NCBI RefSeq assembly: GCF_002443255.2 | Contig: NW_019211456.1 | Span: 14,902,229 to 14,966,228 of the forward strand | Direction: 5' to 3' | DNA length: 64,000 bases | From: Varroa destructor | Lineage: Eukaryota > Arthropoda > Arachnida > Mesostigmata > Varroidae | In this document: positions 1 to 12,298 of the stretch, piece after piece | Layout: each line of letters begins with the position of its first letter | Position numbering within the stretch: position 1 is the stretch's first letter | The notes under the pieces: model-generated | The model's database searches: none | Seen by the model: the letters and a program-made list of their open reading frames with translations, nothing else | Told to the model about the DNA's origin: nothing | Program-made: the position numbers and the translations under genes

Positions 1-3000
1 AACATGCCGTCTCTTGTAGAATAATCCATATATTTAATTTTATATCGCGTGCAAATTCCAGTGATTCAATTGCACTACAAGTATTCTAATTGTTTTCCAA
101 AAAATCTATGCTTTCAGTATTTAAGCGGCGTAGTTGGCTCAAATTCAAGGTTTTTATGAGAAGTCGGCCTACCGAGAGAACATTACGAGATATAGCCAGT
201 GAGAGCGATCGTGCATGACGTGACATGCAATGTACGTAGGTGTTAGAATCAGTAGATAACCGTCTTGTTATCTACTGATAACAAAGATGTCGCTATAGTC
301 CAGCGACAGTGTCAATAGCAGTCCCGTAGATAAAATCAATTTTTTTGCTACATGAGCAACCACACATCTTCAAGATAATTATCACGTCAGACTAGACATG
401 ACTGTCCTGCATCAGTAAGAGTTTGCTCCAACCAAGTTCGCTCATATCTTCTAAATGATTTGTCAATGTTTTATAAATATCTAATTAACGCGCATCGGTA
501 GGGCTGCATCAATTTGCGTGTTCCCAGCCAAATTAGAACCAGAAACTTTCCGGTTCCAAGGTCCCAAGTTACTCATGAAGCTGAGAACCACTGGACAGAA
601 ATACATGAGAATGTACGGTGTTGAGGTAACTTTTTTGTATAACTTTATTAGCATTTCGCTTGAACGAATTTTCCTTTAAACAAAGAATCTCACACGATAG
701 TAACAGTAAAAATACAAACAGAAATGTAAGATTAAATAATGAAAAGGTCATAGCATTATGCGACCGCATTTTTTTAAACGTACCCTATGGTACCTTAACC
801 GTTTGTTCCGTCAGGATTTAGTCGAGGTAGCGAAGAACCGTACAGAGTTTTTATAGCAAACATTTCAATTCCAACAATGCTTATGTGTTGCTATTCTTGG
901 TAAGCACGTGCTTCTTTTTTTTTTAGGATGGCTTTCGAATTCTTAAATGTTATTTGCTACTCTACTTGGGATTCACGTAACTTCGGCATAACAACATACA
1001 GGGAAGGCCCAAGTGCCGCAGAGTTGGAGCGTATTTGCTTATTATGTTGTAGCCTCTCACCAGCTTCGGTTATACTTGATTAAAGAACAATTGCTTCACT
1101 GAATCCGAACTGATCGAAACTAACATTGAAGATTTCCATAAGGGCTTCACCGGTATATAAATTAAACCAATGAAGGCGAGCTCATTCGAAGAAATCTCAG
1201 TGCAAGTTTGGGAGAACCAAACTTATGGGAAAACGTTTATTGTCACCAGATTTCTCTGGAAGTATCTTTTAGTAGTCTTTACAAGTTGAGCAGCGCTTCC
1301 TGACTGGATCTGTTAGCACATTACTTCCCGAACTAGGGCCAGACGCGCCTTTAGAATCAACAAAAATAATGTATAGAAAATCTCTCGGCCATTTTAAAGC
1401 TCCTTCAATATCTCCATATTCCTACAAGCAACTATTACTGATCTACAAGCGCGGAATCCATATTCGTTAGCTGGTGGCGCGTCACGATAGTTTAGGAGGA
1501 GATTAAGCGTAATACGAGTATGTATGTTCGGTAGAACGCGTAGATGCAGTCCTTTTTCGCAACACTTTTTTCTTCAAAACTTCTGCTTACTCGAAGGCCC
1601 TTGCCTCTGAGAATTACGGCTACTTCAGCTGAAATCGTGAAGATACGCTCGAAGTCACTCTAGGTTGATCGTTCATAAGGGTCTTGCAGTTCTAGAGTCG
1701 CATAATTCTTATATGTGGGCACCATTCTGTAAGTATATTTGCTTCAAACATCAGTTCCGTTCTCTCCAAGTACTTTCGATAGTAGTAAGTAATCCTCGCA
1801 ATGAATGGCCCGACATATGCCTAAAGTTTGACTGGTTCTTTAGCCTGGAGTGAGATTTGTTTGGCCAATGTGCATTGTACATTACACAACGGCCTGGTGC
1901 CCCGAAGTCGCTGAAACGGTACACTCTTAACCTCCTGGTTAAAGACCTGTGGTGCATATCGACCCTGGAGCTTCCCGTGTGGGGGAAATGGCGCTTCTCG
2001 CATTTTGAAGTTTATCGGTCTCTAACTGTATGTTGCGGATCTTCCGCCTACTGTGTATTAAGTTTTCTTCGACGTTGAGAGTGACTTCGACCTGACTGGT
2101 AGATAGCGGTTCAGTAGATCGTAAGTCTTAGGAAAGTTTTATAATTATTTACCATGACAGACGCTCCCATTGGGCCAATAATAGCGTTTCGGATTGGTCA
2201 TAAGTAGAATTTTTTTTTTAGAACTTCCTAAAACGCAACCGTTCGAGGCTGTTGTTGTTGTTGTTGGTCGATGCTGATGTCGGTTTAGCAAATACGGCCA
2301 TTGGCCCGAAATCAACAGGATCTGACCGGTTCTTCCGTTACCATGTTATTGTGATTTTCTTTCTTCCATAACCGCAGAATTGTTTTCCTCGAGAACGAAA
2401 TTGGTCGATTCGAGTGGATGATTTCAGACGCCATCGCTACCGTGCCCAATAGCGGTGCTGCGAATATCGGGGCGGTGCGCAATATAAAGCTTTGGCAGCG
2501 CAAATTTTGACAATGGTCAGATGTCAGCTAACTGATCTGTTAGTACCAGCAGTGTTGACAAAATGTGTTCATAGTGCCATTGTATTTTATTATTGTTAGC
2601 GATCTTCAATTTACAGGGGTCTTATCCCTTAGATTTGTTTGCCTTTGAAATTACGCTATCATGAGTTGTTGTGAGTCGACAGTGCGTATATATTTAGGAA
2701 CCGGTTCTATGGCACCTGTCAGGCCTGCAGCGTGCAATTGTCATAGTTAGTGGTGGAAGCTCATGGATTCTGCAGCCCAAGAAGGATCTTTAGAGTAGGC
2801 TCCTGTCGTGTTCATTATACCCGAGTAGAAATAGACGCTCCAATCACATAAGGTGGGTGTACACTGTGTTGATCACCACGATGTTTCATTTTTGGCTTGG
2901 GCGGGGTAAAGCCTCGTTCGCTCAATTCGAGGACTGTGACAAGAAATATTGAACATCTAGTTTTGCGATGCTTGCCATAAATGTATCGTTATTGAATTCC

Positions 3001-3145
3001 ATGCATACGTCTTAGTTTAGTGTAAAAAAAACTAAATGAATCGGCGATGCACTAACTAAGCTTTTCCGCTTGTTGAAAGATTTTCCTTAGAATATCTATT
3101 GACATACCCATCGCCGCCCCGCTCCAGCTATAAATTAACTTTTGC
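1..3145. other. Non-coding stretch left of the gap
   Basis: I see no supported gene. The open frames here are short, overlap on both strands and lack recognisable domains or convincing splice context. The visible structure is a 13-bp perfect inverted repeat at 248-260 and 267-279 (6-base loop), a short GTT-repeat near 2250, and scattered poly-T runs. Confidence 0.5.
248..279. repeat. Perfect inverted repeat (hairpin)
   Basis: The arms at 248-260 and 267-279 are perfect reverse complements of 13 bp separated by 6 bases. It is not followed by a gene and has no known identity. Confidence 0.7.
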
Positions 3146-3245
3146 NNNNNNNNNNNNNNNNNNNNNNNNNNNNNNNNNNNNNNNNNNNNNNNNNNNNNNN
3201 NNNNNNNNNNNNNNNNNNNNNNNNNNNNNNNNNNNNNNNNNNNNN
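3146..3245. other. Assembly gap of 100 N
   Basis: The run is exactly 100 N, a length commonly used as a placeholder for a gap of unknown size. The right flank begins with ATATA then a short (TG)n run, so a simple repeat may have broken the assembly. Confidence 0.95.
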
Positions 3246-5299
3246 ATATAGGTATATGTGTGTGTGTGTTGAATAGCTTAAAAACGATTTTAACGATTTC
3301 TGTCGTCGTTCGCGTCGGCTCAACAAGAGAACAGTGTGGTTAGCACGAGGTCTCTAAAAAAATGTGTGTGATAAAAATCACAAATGAACGTAAAATGCTC
3401 TTCTTAAATCGTTAATGAATCGAGGTTAGCTTCTTGAGCTATTATCGATAGGTATACAACAAAATTTAAAAAGTATTTTGTCGATACGCGCACGATCTCA
3501 ACGGTTTCATTCAAGAGAACAGGAAAATCCAAAAAAATAGTTTTTTTTTTTTTAGAAAATTTAGATCTTTTTTTGTTGTTTGCTTGCTCTGCTTCAGGAA
3601 CGCTGCAACGTTTGTAGGGTTTGGAAGTTCAGTCAGTTTTAACTTTACATAGCGGAATACACAAGATGATGATGTCATGGATCAATAATCGCACGATAAC
3701 GATGACGATGATATTATTACATTAAAAGTACGAACGAGTTGATGCTGGTAAGTGAGACTTCTGCTATAGGGCCAAAGGATAGCAAAACATGTAGTTCGAT
3801 TATTTCAATGAGAATAACCGAAGTAGGCCTGTGGGGCTAGTACAACAATTTTTACGCAGGAACAATTTGAACAATGGAGTAAGCTCATTGATGTTATACA
3901 TACAAAATTATAGTTTATGCGTACTTGAAAAGATGCTAAGTAAATGCTAATTACCATTAACCAGGCCATATTGTTTATAGCAATATATATAATAGAGCAT
4001 ATTATAATATTAATAGGGTAAAACCTGTTGTATAAAGATAAGACAATGTTTGCAATTATCACCTCGTATATGTTATCGCAAGTATCTGTGCTAGCTACTA
4101 AGAACTACATCATATTCGCACGCTGCTATAGCTTTGGCAGAATTCAAGTGATCATTTCCTTCTTCTGCTGCCACTCGAAGCTTCTGTGGCTTCGGAATAT
4201 GCTCGTATGTGTCGTTTACGTGTTTGTTAGCTACTACAGAACGGAACGTTGCCGTTATGTAACCTTTGCCCAGTTACTACGACCGCATGCGAGTTGTATA
4301 AAAACTTCGTCACAACTAACACTTAGGACTCTACCTGCATGCTCATTACGGTCTTTGCGCGTGTTGGCGCGCGAAGCGCCGCTTTGATTGAGAAACTGAG
4401 AACATTTGCCTGTGAAAGGGTTTCTTTCCGATATCTTTGAAATCGCACTCACGTGACCCTTTTTTGTCGTTGTTAAAAGCATCTTACGGTTAGGTGCAAG
4501 TACTACGACTGACGTACTATGCATTGATGCCCAAGAACTTCACAGCTGTATTGGCAAATGTGTAATTTAAAATCGACTTTAGGTGCTTGCTTTATTTACT
4601 TGTCTGATGCCTGTAGATTCTTTTGTGTTGATCGGTGTAGCGTACATCACCGCATGTACGTTCCGGCCTCAGAGAAACACCGCAAAAACTGCTTTGTAGT
4701 TTACCTTTATTATCGTCTCCTTCAATGCCTCTGTCGTTTCTTCCAACCGGCACTCTCAGCAGGCGACGCCCTAAGGCTCTGTCCGAGTTTTTTCATACTT
4801 AACTGTTAACCATGACTCAAAAAGAATTATTCGATTAACACTTCCTAGCAGTAAACCTAAGTAACGCTAAAATTGTGCGGCTGTACGACTCAAATGGCTT
4901 GAAGATGGTATTGTTTCTGCGAGCAATAGAGCTATCGTCAATGGACTGAGACTTCAAGCTTCATTGTCGACTCATTGTAGTGAACAACAACAACAACGAA
5001 AGGAAATACAAATTAGAGTCGTATACAGTTTGTAACACACAGATCAAATAGTCAGACGTATAAAGCCCGCGAGCAGCTTTTATGTTAGACGTAAAGTTAG
5101 AATTTTTCAAAAATCTTTAAAACGTTCGTTCTTTTAAAGTACATGAGGAATTTTAGTTACTTGAAATGAAGTTTAAAATCTCTAAAAGTTATTAATATTT
5201 AAAATAAATCTCTGATAATAAGTTCTAGGCTGTTATCGCGCACTTTTAATACATCTCGTGCTGATCAATGCAGTGTTATGATAGTATACTAATGATACC

Positions 5300-5376
5300 C
5301 CGTGCTGGTACGGTGGTAACGTGCTTGCCCACTGAACCTAGAACCATGTAATGGTTGAGTCTCGAAACTGGACGCT
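5300..5376 (+). repeat. tRNA-derived SINE-like remnant
   Basis: The stretch resembles the head of a tRNA-derived SINE. An A-box-like part (TGGTACGGTGGTAACGTGC) is followed by an anticodon-arm-like part (TTGCCCACTGAACC), and a degraded B-box-like part (GGTTGAGTCTCGA) follows at about 5353-5365. The B box is imperfect and the arms do not pair cleanly, so it is not a working tRNA gene. Identity as a SINE is inferred from box order and spacing only. Confidence 0.4.
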
Positions 5377-5703
5377 GATAACGGTGCGTTTTATGCTAGA
5401 AGGAGTCAAGCCCTTAAAACAACACTTAATGCTAGTATCAGACACAAAATTCGAAGCAGCTATTTAGGGGTAAAAGCTAGGGTCAGAAAGCAGCTACAAA
5501 TTCTAGGAGGGCCACCAGCAAAAGGGGTATCATTCAATATCTAAATACTATCCTAAAGGGAACAAGAAACAAGTGTAGGCATCTATTGGGTAGTTTGCGG
5601 TAGCGAAAAGGTTCTACCTGATTTGACATTCGTTAACCGATAATCGTGTAAACATTCGATAACCTCATAGTACGATGAGGCCTATCAAAATTTTAGCCCC
5701 TAT

Positions 5704-5746
5704 TATTATATATATATATATAATTATAATATATATAATTATAAAG
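5704..5746. repeat. AT-rich dyad-symmetric repeat
   Basis: A (TA)n core is followed by TAATTATAATATATATAATTATAA, which is nearly self-complementary. It is low-complexity sequence with no gene attached. Confidence 0.6.
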
Positions 5747-6564
5747 TAGACGCGCATGACAGTTTTGTCCCCATTTTCTTTTAAGTTTAAGTCACAAAAT
5801 TACGTAGTTACTGAGGCGTGCGTCATCTGGAAAATAGTAGATCTCAGGCAGTTGCTCCGTGTGCCCGACAGATTTCGATTCAGTCAAACCGAGATTGGTG
5901 TCAAATATTAAAAAAAAATTTTACTATACACAAGTAAAAAGTCTTCCATTGGCCCGCCCTATTCGTTTGTACTATTCTGTCGACCCACCTGCGCTTCTCT
6001 AAAAAAAAAAAACTGTTAAAAAATGTGTCTTAAATTGGTCTCACATGCGTTTTGACTGTCGCCTGCTTTCTGTTGGCGTTTTGGTAGCATGAACGCGTAT
6101 CGTATTCACAGTACCTGTGAGGCCGGTTATCGTATTCCGTAGACTAATAGCGAGAGCCTTTCTTTAGACTAGCGGTCGATTGTAGGCGAATTATAATGGT
6201 TGTCTAAATTTTATCAAAAAATTGCCATTCTTTCGCTATACGATGATAAGAAACAACGAATCGCCACCATTTGCTGCGACCTTAGTTATATTCCATACTA
6301 TTTTTTGCGTAATCCATATTCCCTTGACAATCCGTATTGACACTTCTTTTAGACCAGTCTACGTGTTTTAACCTCTTGTCGACTACGTTTATTATGATGT
6401 TAACGTTGTTTCTAATTAGTAGTTTCATACTGTGATATGTAAGCTGCCAGGTAGCCGCTAATGGACAACATCGATTTAGATATCGTCGCCCTGAAAGCTA
6501 TTACTGCTGAAGCGCGCATTTATTTCGTTTGTGACGCGTGCCACACTCGTACTAGTGGAGCACG

Positions 6565-6692
6565 CAACGGTATATTACGACAACGGTATATTACGACAAC
6601 GGTATATTACGACAACGGTATATTACGACAACGGTATATTACGACAACGGTATATTACGACAACGGTATACTACGACAACGGTATACTACGA
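6565..6692. repeat. 16-bp minisatellite, 8 copies
   Basis: Eight head-to-tail copies of CAACGGTATATTACGA fill 6565-6692. The first six are identical. The last two share one T-to-C change (TATACTA). Because 16 is not a multiple of 3 and the unit has no stop in several phases, the array creates a long but probably meaningless open frame at 6461-6808. Confidence 0.95.
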
Positions 6693-9600
6693 CAATAGTG
6701 GTGGATACCACTCAATCAGCGTTTGCATCTATTTTGCTACCTCTCATCAACTTAAAACCTACTAGCACCCTACCGTTTTTCTCCGTCAATCTTCCTACTG
6801 ACATTTGACGTCTCCAGCGGTCTGCCGGTCACAGATTGAATGTATCCCTCGCGTCGGGAAAGACTCAATAGCAGAGTAGACTTGAATATCTATATCGAAT
6901 CGGCAGCCAGCACTTTGATTATGTCATTGCAGTATTGGAAACATTATTCATTTATATATCTTTACGACCCACGGTCGACGTGGCTATCTCGATGGTAACG
7001 AGATTAATGGCGACTATCCAATCTTCCGTAGCTACATGTTACCGAACAAAGGTTGTCCAAGGCCCAAAGAGAATCGCGGAACGTGCAAAATCAGAAAATA
7101 TACAAACTATAATGTCGCTCTGTTTACTTTCACCGACTTCATAGGTTCATTATCTGGTCCAGATGTCAGCAAACCGTAAGAAGTAAGCCTTAACCATAAC
7201 CAGTACTTGAACCCCCGCTGGTTGTGCAACACGCTCTTAGCGAAAACCTTCCGAGCGCGTCCGAAGCTTTATCAAAAGATCGTTTCACATAGCAGTCACG
7301 TGTGTCAATGCGCGCTTACGTCATCTGAACAAACAATCCGAGTGCATATAAGTATAGGGTTACCTGCCATCGTTGTAAATATTTCGGTCAATGTATTATA
7401 CGTATTCAATGCCATAGAAGCCGGTACATGCTCTGTATTTCTTATGCGTGCGTGAGTAGCGATCAACTTGATATTCTAACCGTTTAGGTTGGAGCCGCTG
7501 GGTCAGTTATATGGGCACAAAATCAGGTTGACTGCTACTTAGGAACGCCATCACGTAGAAGCTAACGGAACACAGAGAAGATGGCTGCTGCTACTGTCGT
7601 CGCCGTAATTCCGCCATAGATAGATATATTTACAGCGCTATAACAACGCCACTGGCTCCACGTGATACAAAAGATTTGATAATGACAGTTTATAGATTTA
7701 TAGGAATGGTCAGGACGCAACATTAGGCTGAATAAACAGGTCCGCAGTATATAAAGTGCACCGAAAGGCTATTTTTATTTTTGTAACTTGTCGAACAGGG
7801 CTCAACTTACTTTGCCAAAATCGCAACGCGTTTATAATCACCAGGAAGACAGTAACGTTTTTTTTTTTTGGAAAACATGGCTGAAAATACATCATTGACA
7901 GGCAAATATACATATATTATGACGGATTTTAAAGAAAGGAATGTTAACAATTATAGATATAGAAATATGTAGAATAATACTTCTGTCAGATAAACGAATA
8001 CCTAAACCTAGTCTTGGCAATTGTCTCTAAAATTCTATCTAAATGAAAATAAATATTGCATGAAAATTTTCTGCATTACACAACCTCAATTCGAAACCTA
8101 AACCGGGTACTAGGCATTTTCAAAGTACTTCTTCTTTAATCGATATAAGCTTTCAAGTGCTACTATAAATGATTCCTATGACTATAAATGATCCTAGTTA
8201 AATGTTAAGTATCTCACGAAACGAAAGATAGAAGTGAGATTAGAAAGTTCCGAGAAATCTGACCGTTGAAATTTACCCGTAGACCCGTATTAAAAATGAA
8301 CATACTAAACGACCTATTTAGGTTGAGTTAAAGAATACTACCAAAAGTGAAGCCACTTAGGTGAATTTTCAAGCTTTTTTTTTTTTAAATCTAAGCTTTT
8401 ATTCAGGTTCGTCTCATGAAAATGCTCTCTCGATTTCTTAGTAAGGAAAACGCATGAAAGCTGGCAATAGCGCCGATTGTTGACTTCGGACAAAGAAGAA
8501 AGCTTTAAATCTTGGTGGGGTTTCGTGTACCGACAATCCATGCTAGTCCGCCTTTACTACTCAAACTGCAAAAAACGATGCACAGCCTTCCGTCACGAAA
8601 AGCCATTTGCCATTTTGCTTTAGCGGGAACTGTTTTTTCCTCAATACTAAAGGCAGCGGTTGAGTTGATGCCTGTCATATTAAACAGCCTGACAAAGTGT
8701 TTTCGAAACTTAATGTATGAAAGACAAAACAAGTTATGCTTATATTCCTTATGTACATATACTATACATCATCATGGTTTCATCTAAGTCCTTTCGTTGA
8801 TAAAGATGCAAACTTTGAAGCTGGTCCAAGTACCGCCAACAGTTGCAATTACAATGTAGTAGAATCGCGGATTTGTTAGCGGGATTATTTTCAACAGCCG
8901 AGCTGATAACGAACACGCTATGAAGATCAACTATTTATATATCGTATGCTTTGTACGCGGTTATTCAAGCATACAAACACAATCACCAAGAGAATGGTTA
9001 ACTCTATTATCAAATATAAAGATCGCAAAACATCTGCTAGGTATAGAGATCGGTGATAAGGTGAGAGATAAAATTATATGTTGCGGATCCGTCGTCTCGA
9101 CTGCCAGCATCTCCCACCCTTTTTTGATCGACATTCGTTATCTGCCGATTGGACAGACTTGCTCTCTTTCAATACTATTTGAAAAGTTCGTCTTATCACA
9201 AATCTCAAGTCATCACAGATATTTCCCGAGTAAGCTCTCTAATAACGACACAAAAGTTCCGAGATCGTCAGACCTGGCTTTTCGTTGTTTGATCTCCCAT
9301 AATGGCGTATTGAAATATTCCCTTTCGGCTGCAACAGCGGAATGAACCGTCGGCTACATGCTGAAGATAACTGTCATAATTCCAAAAGCAACATACGTAG
9401 TTCCGCCGTGGTAAGCTTGCTTTGACTTTTTTTCCAGGGCCAAGGATACGCGCGGAACAGCACGTGCCCGATACGGGAAACACAAAAGCGCGTCAGATTG
9501 TATTGTTCGAAGCATCATCGGGGCAAAACGGCAAAACCTGATAGAGAAGGGAACAGGATTCTTGTGGAAAATGGATGAAGATCTGACCAGTCCACTTCCA

Positions 9601-12248
9601 GCTAGTTTCAAGCTTTTCGTGTACAATCCCTATAACATAGATGAGACAGGCCCTTGTAATTATGTTTGTATAGAAGAAGGAATGCCATTAAATAATTCTA
9701 TATTTAAATTCTGGTTTTTATGTAGTACATTTCACTAGATTGTTACCAACGCCTATTCAGTATGCAACATTAAGTGTAATTATAATCAATCCTAAAGATG
9801 ACTAATTTGTGAGAAATTATTCAGATTTTTTACAGTATTGTTACAATTAATTTACGGCTCGTCACTGTATAATCTATAAGTAACTATATTACCGAAACCT
9901 ATTCATAATAAGCAGAGTAGCGTGTCCTTACAATATCCGTTGATCGCATAACGTTTCATTTACCGCAGTACTGTTAGAAATCACAATTAGACGCAAGACG
10001 TCGATCTAAAGAGGGGGCGTACCGCGCTTTGCGCAAGCAAACTACGTATAAAAGTATTCTCAGACCATTAAAAGCATTAGATATATTAACTGTAGGGGAA
10101 TTTTTCCCGTCCATATATTTATTTTACAAAGTAGCCGCCCGCTTCGTTACACTGAGCTTATGGCAACCCAGTCGTGGAACTCTGCTTGAGTTTCCGCAAT
10201 CCACGGCTGCCTCATAGGAACACCCCTTGACGGACGAAGTCTCGTCATGGTGTCCAGTAACACGATGAGCGTTGTGTTTATTTCCGATGTGGTTCTAGGC
10301 GCAGGTGTACCGCTGATGCCCCTTTTGAACGTTTTTTAATCGCCGGATAAACTTTATTAGGAAGTATAAAAATAATATAGCTTTTAAATTGTTTCAATTG
10401 AATTACGTTATATCAATATACTTAATGAAACGGAAAGCCTGCTATATAGTTGGAGTACGCTTGTATAAGATGTTAGACATTTTCATAGGATTACCGTCTT
10501 GACAGGATCTCGAATCCACGCTTACTTCCCGCAGTGATAATGCATCATAACACACTGCCACAAAGCAATACTTCTAGCGGGCACTGCTTGTAACAAATGT
10601 GATTAGTTCAATGGCATGAAGGTTAGACGCCGAACAAAATGGCAGTTGAGCTAATCTTGAACAAAGAATTCAATGTCAAGGATAAAAACTAAAGGCACAC
10701 ATCCATGAGTGCAAATCCATATACATCGCTAATCTTGACCAGTCATGTCATCATCAGGAAATTTCATATAATGACAGTCCACTGACTGTATAAAGCTTCC
10801 TAACTTGGTATCATTGGAAACGATTCGTTATCAGACCTATACGCGTAAGGCTGTGCGATGATTACACTCAGGGTTTTACTTACGACTGGATAATATAAAG
10901 TTGCTAGGCCAGCTAAGTATCTACGGTTTTGGATGGGTGATATCTCATGAACAAAAAATAACTTCGGGAGGCGATAGTTGTGCCTTTATATCCAAGGGGA
11001 TATGATTCTGGGCGATCATGGAAGCAAAAGTTACCAAGACCGCAATTTCTCCAAGCGCAAGCAAGATAACTTCGCGAGTTTATGTAGATGCCTGATTCCA
11101 GCTTGCAACGCCTATAGGACGTTTTATGAAAGAAAAATAGAATGCACAAGAGAAATTGATATAAAAAAGGATAAGTCGGTAACAGAATCCGTTTTCTCCT
11201 TAATTCTTATTACAGAAAGTGGTAATAACCTGACGCTAACTACTTAACCACCTTCTCTAGACCCTTTAAGTAAGGATCCTTGCCGGACCTTCAAGTTCTT
11301 GGAAAAAAGAGCGTAGTTGATTTTTTGGCTAGTCCTTTACATATGACACATCGTCGTAGTTCGACGAGATCAGCTTGTATTCGACGGTCACCCATAGTCG
11401 GCTTCTGCTAAGTAAATCGACTAAGAATAATCTTCTACTTTCTTTATACACGTTATATTGCTTCAATGTGATGACAATTCGCTCCAGATCTTAAATTTTA
11501 TATTGCCTCTAGGGGCATAGACTTGGATTTACTTCTGTAAGAACAGTAGCGGCAAAGAAAGAAATTATGGTCAAAATGGTGTTTGATAAAATTATCTTGA
11601 AGTGTATGTTTCTTAATAAATCAGCTTGACCAAACGGTAAATCGGTGTTATTCTCAAAATACCCCCCACAACGCTACGCGCCAGTACTCGTAGAGTACTT
11701 ATATGTAAATGAGCTTTCGGAAGTAGCTATTGGAGCATCAAGTAAGCGGCCTGCCGTCTCGTGACTTAGAAACCAGATAGGCCGTTTTATTTAGGTCAGC
11801 TCTTTCGTTTAGCTCGAAGCTTGCATCTGAGATTATGAAGCGATCAAAGAAAACCATATTGTCAGGCAAAATCTCATTGATACATTTCAACAGCAGCTTT
11901 TACATGTTGTGCCGTTTCATTTTCCCTAATTTCCTATGGCGTAAGATTAGGGGATCATATCAATAATTTATCGTAAGTGACGTTTGTCCTATAATACACT
12001 GTTCAATAAATCATTAACCCGCTAAAGACTAGTCGAAGTTAAAATGCTTAAGGATGATTTCAACACAAATAATATTGCTAATTTATTTTTTCTATATAAA
12101 TAATTGGAAACAAACGTGTACGTGTCCAAATAAACATTTGCAAAAACACGTTGTTGTTGAAGCGCCACGAGCATAATGGTAAACCAATCAGCTTATCGTC
12201 TCCTACTTGTTTTTGGATTTGTTTGTCGTCCTTTCAAGTGCATCTCGC

Positions 12249-12250
<2 letters not shown>

Positions 12251-12295
<45 letters not shown>
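12251..12295. repeat. (TA)n microsatellite
   Basis: About 22 TA units in a row. They produce the Ile-Tyr repeats seen in two overlapping frames, which are artefacts rather than genes. Confidence 0.95.

Positions 12296-12298
<3 letters not shown>

Noticed and set aside
6461..6808. 115-codon frame over the minisatellite
   Set aside because: Its openness comes from the 16-bp repeat, which has no stop in these phases.
8920..9345. 141-codon plus-strand frame
   Set aside because: No domain, no recognisable family and no clear splice partners. A competing minus-strand frame overlaps it. It may be chance.
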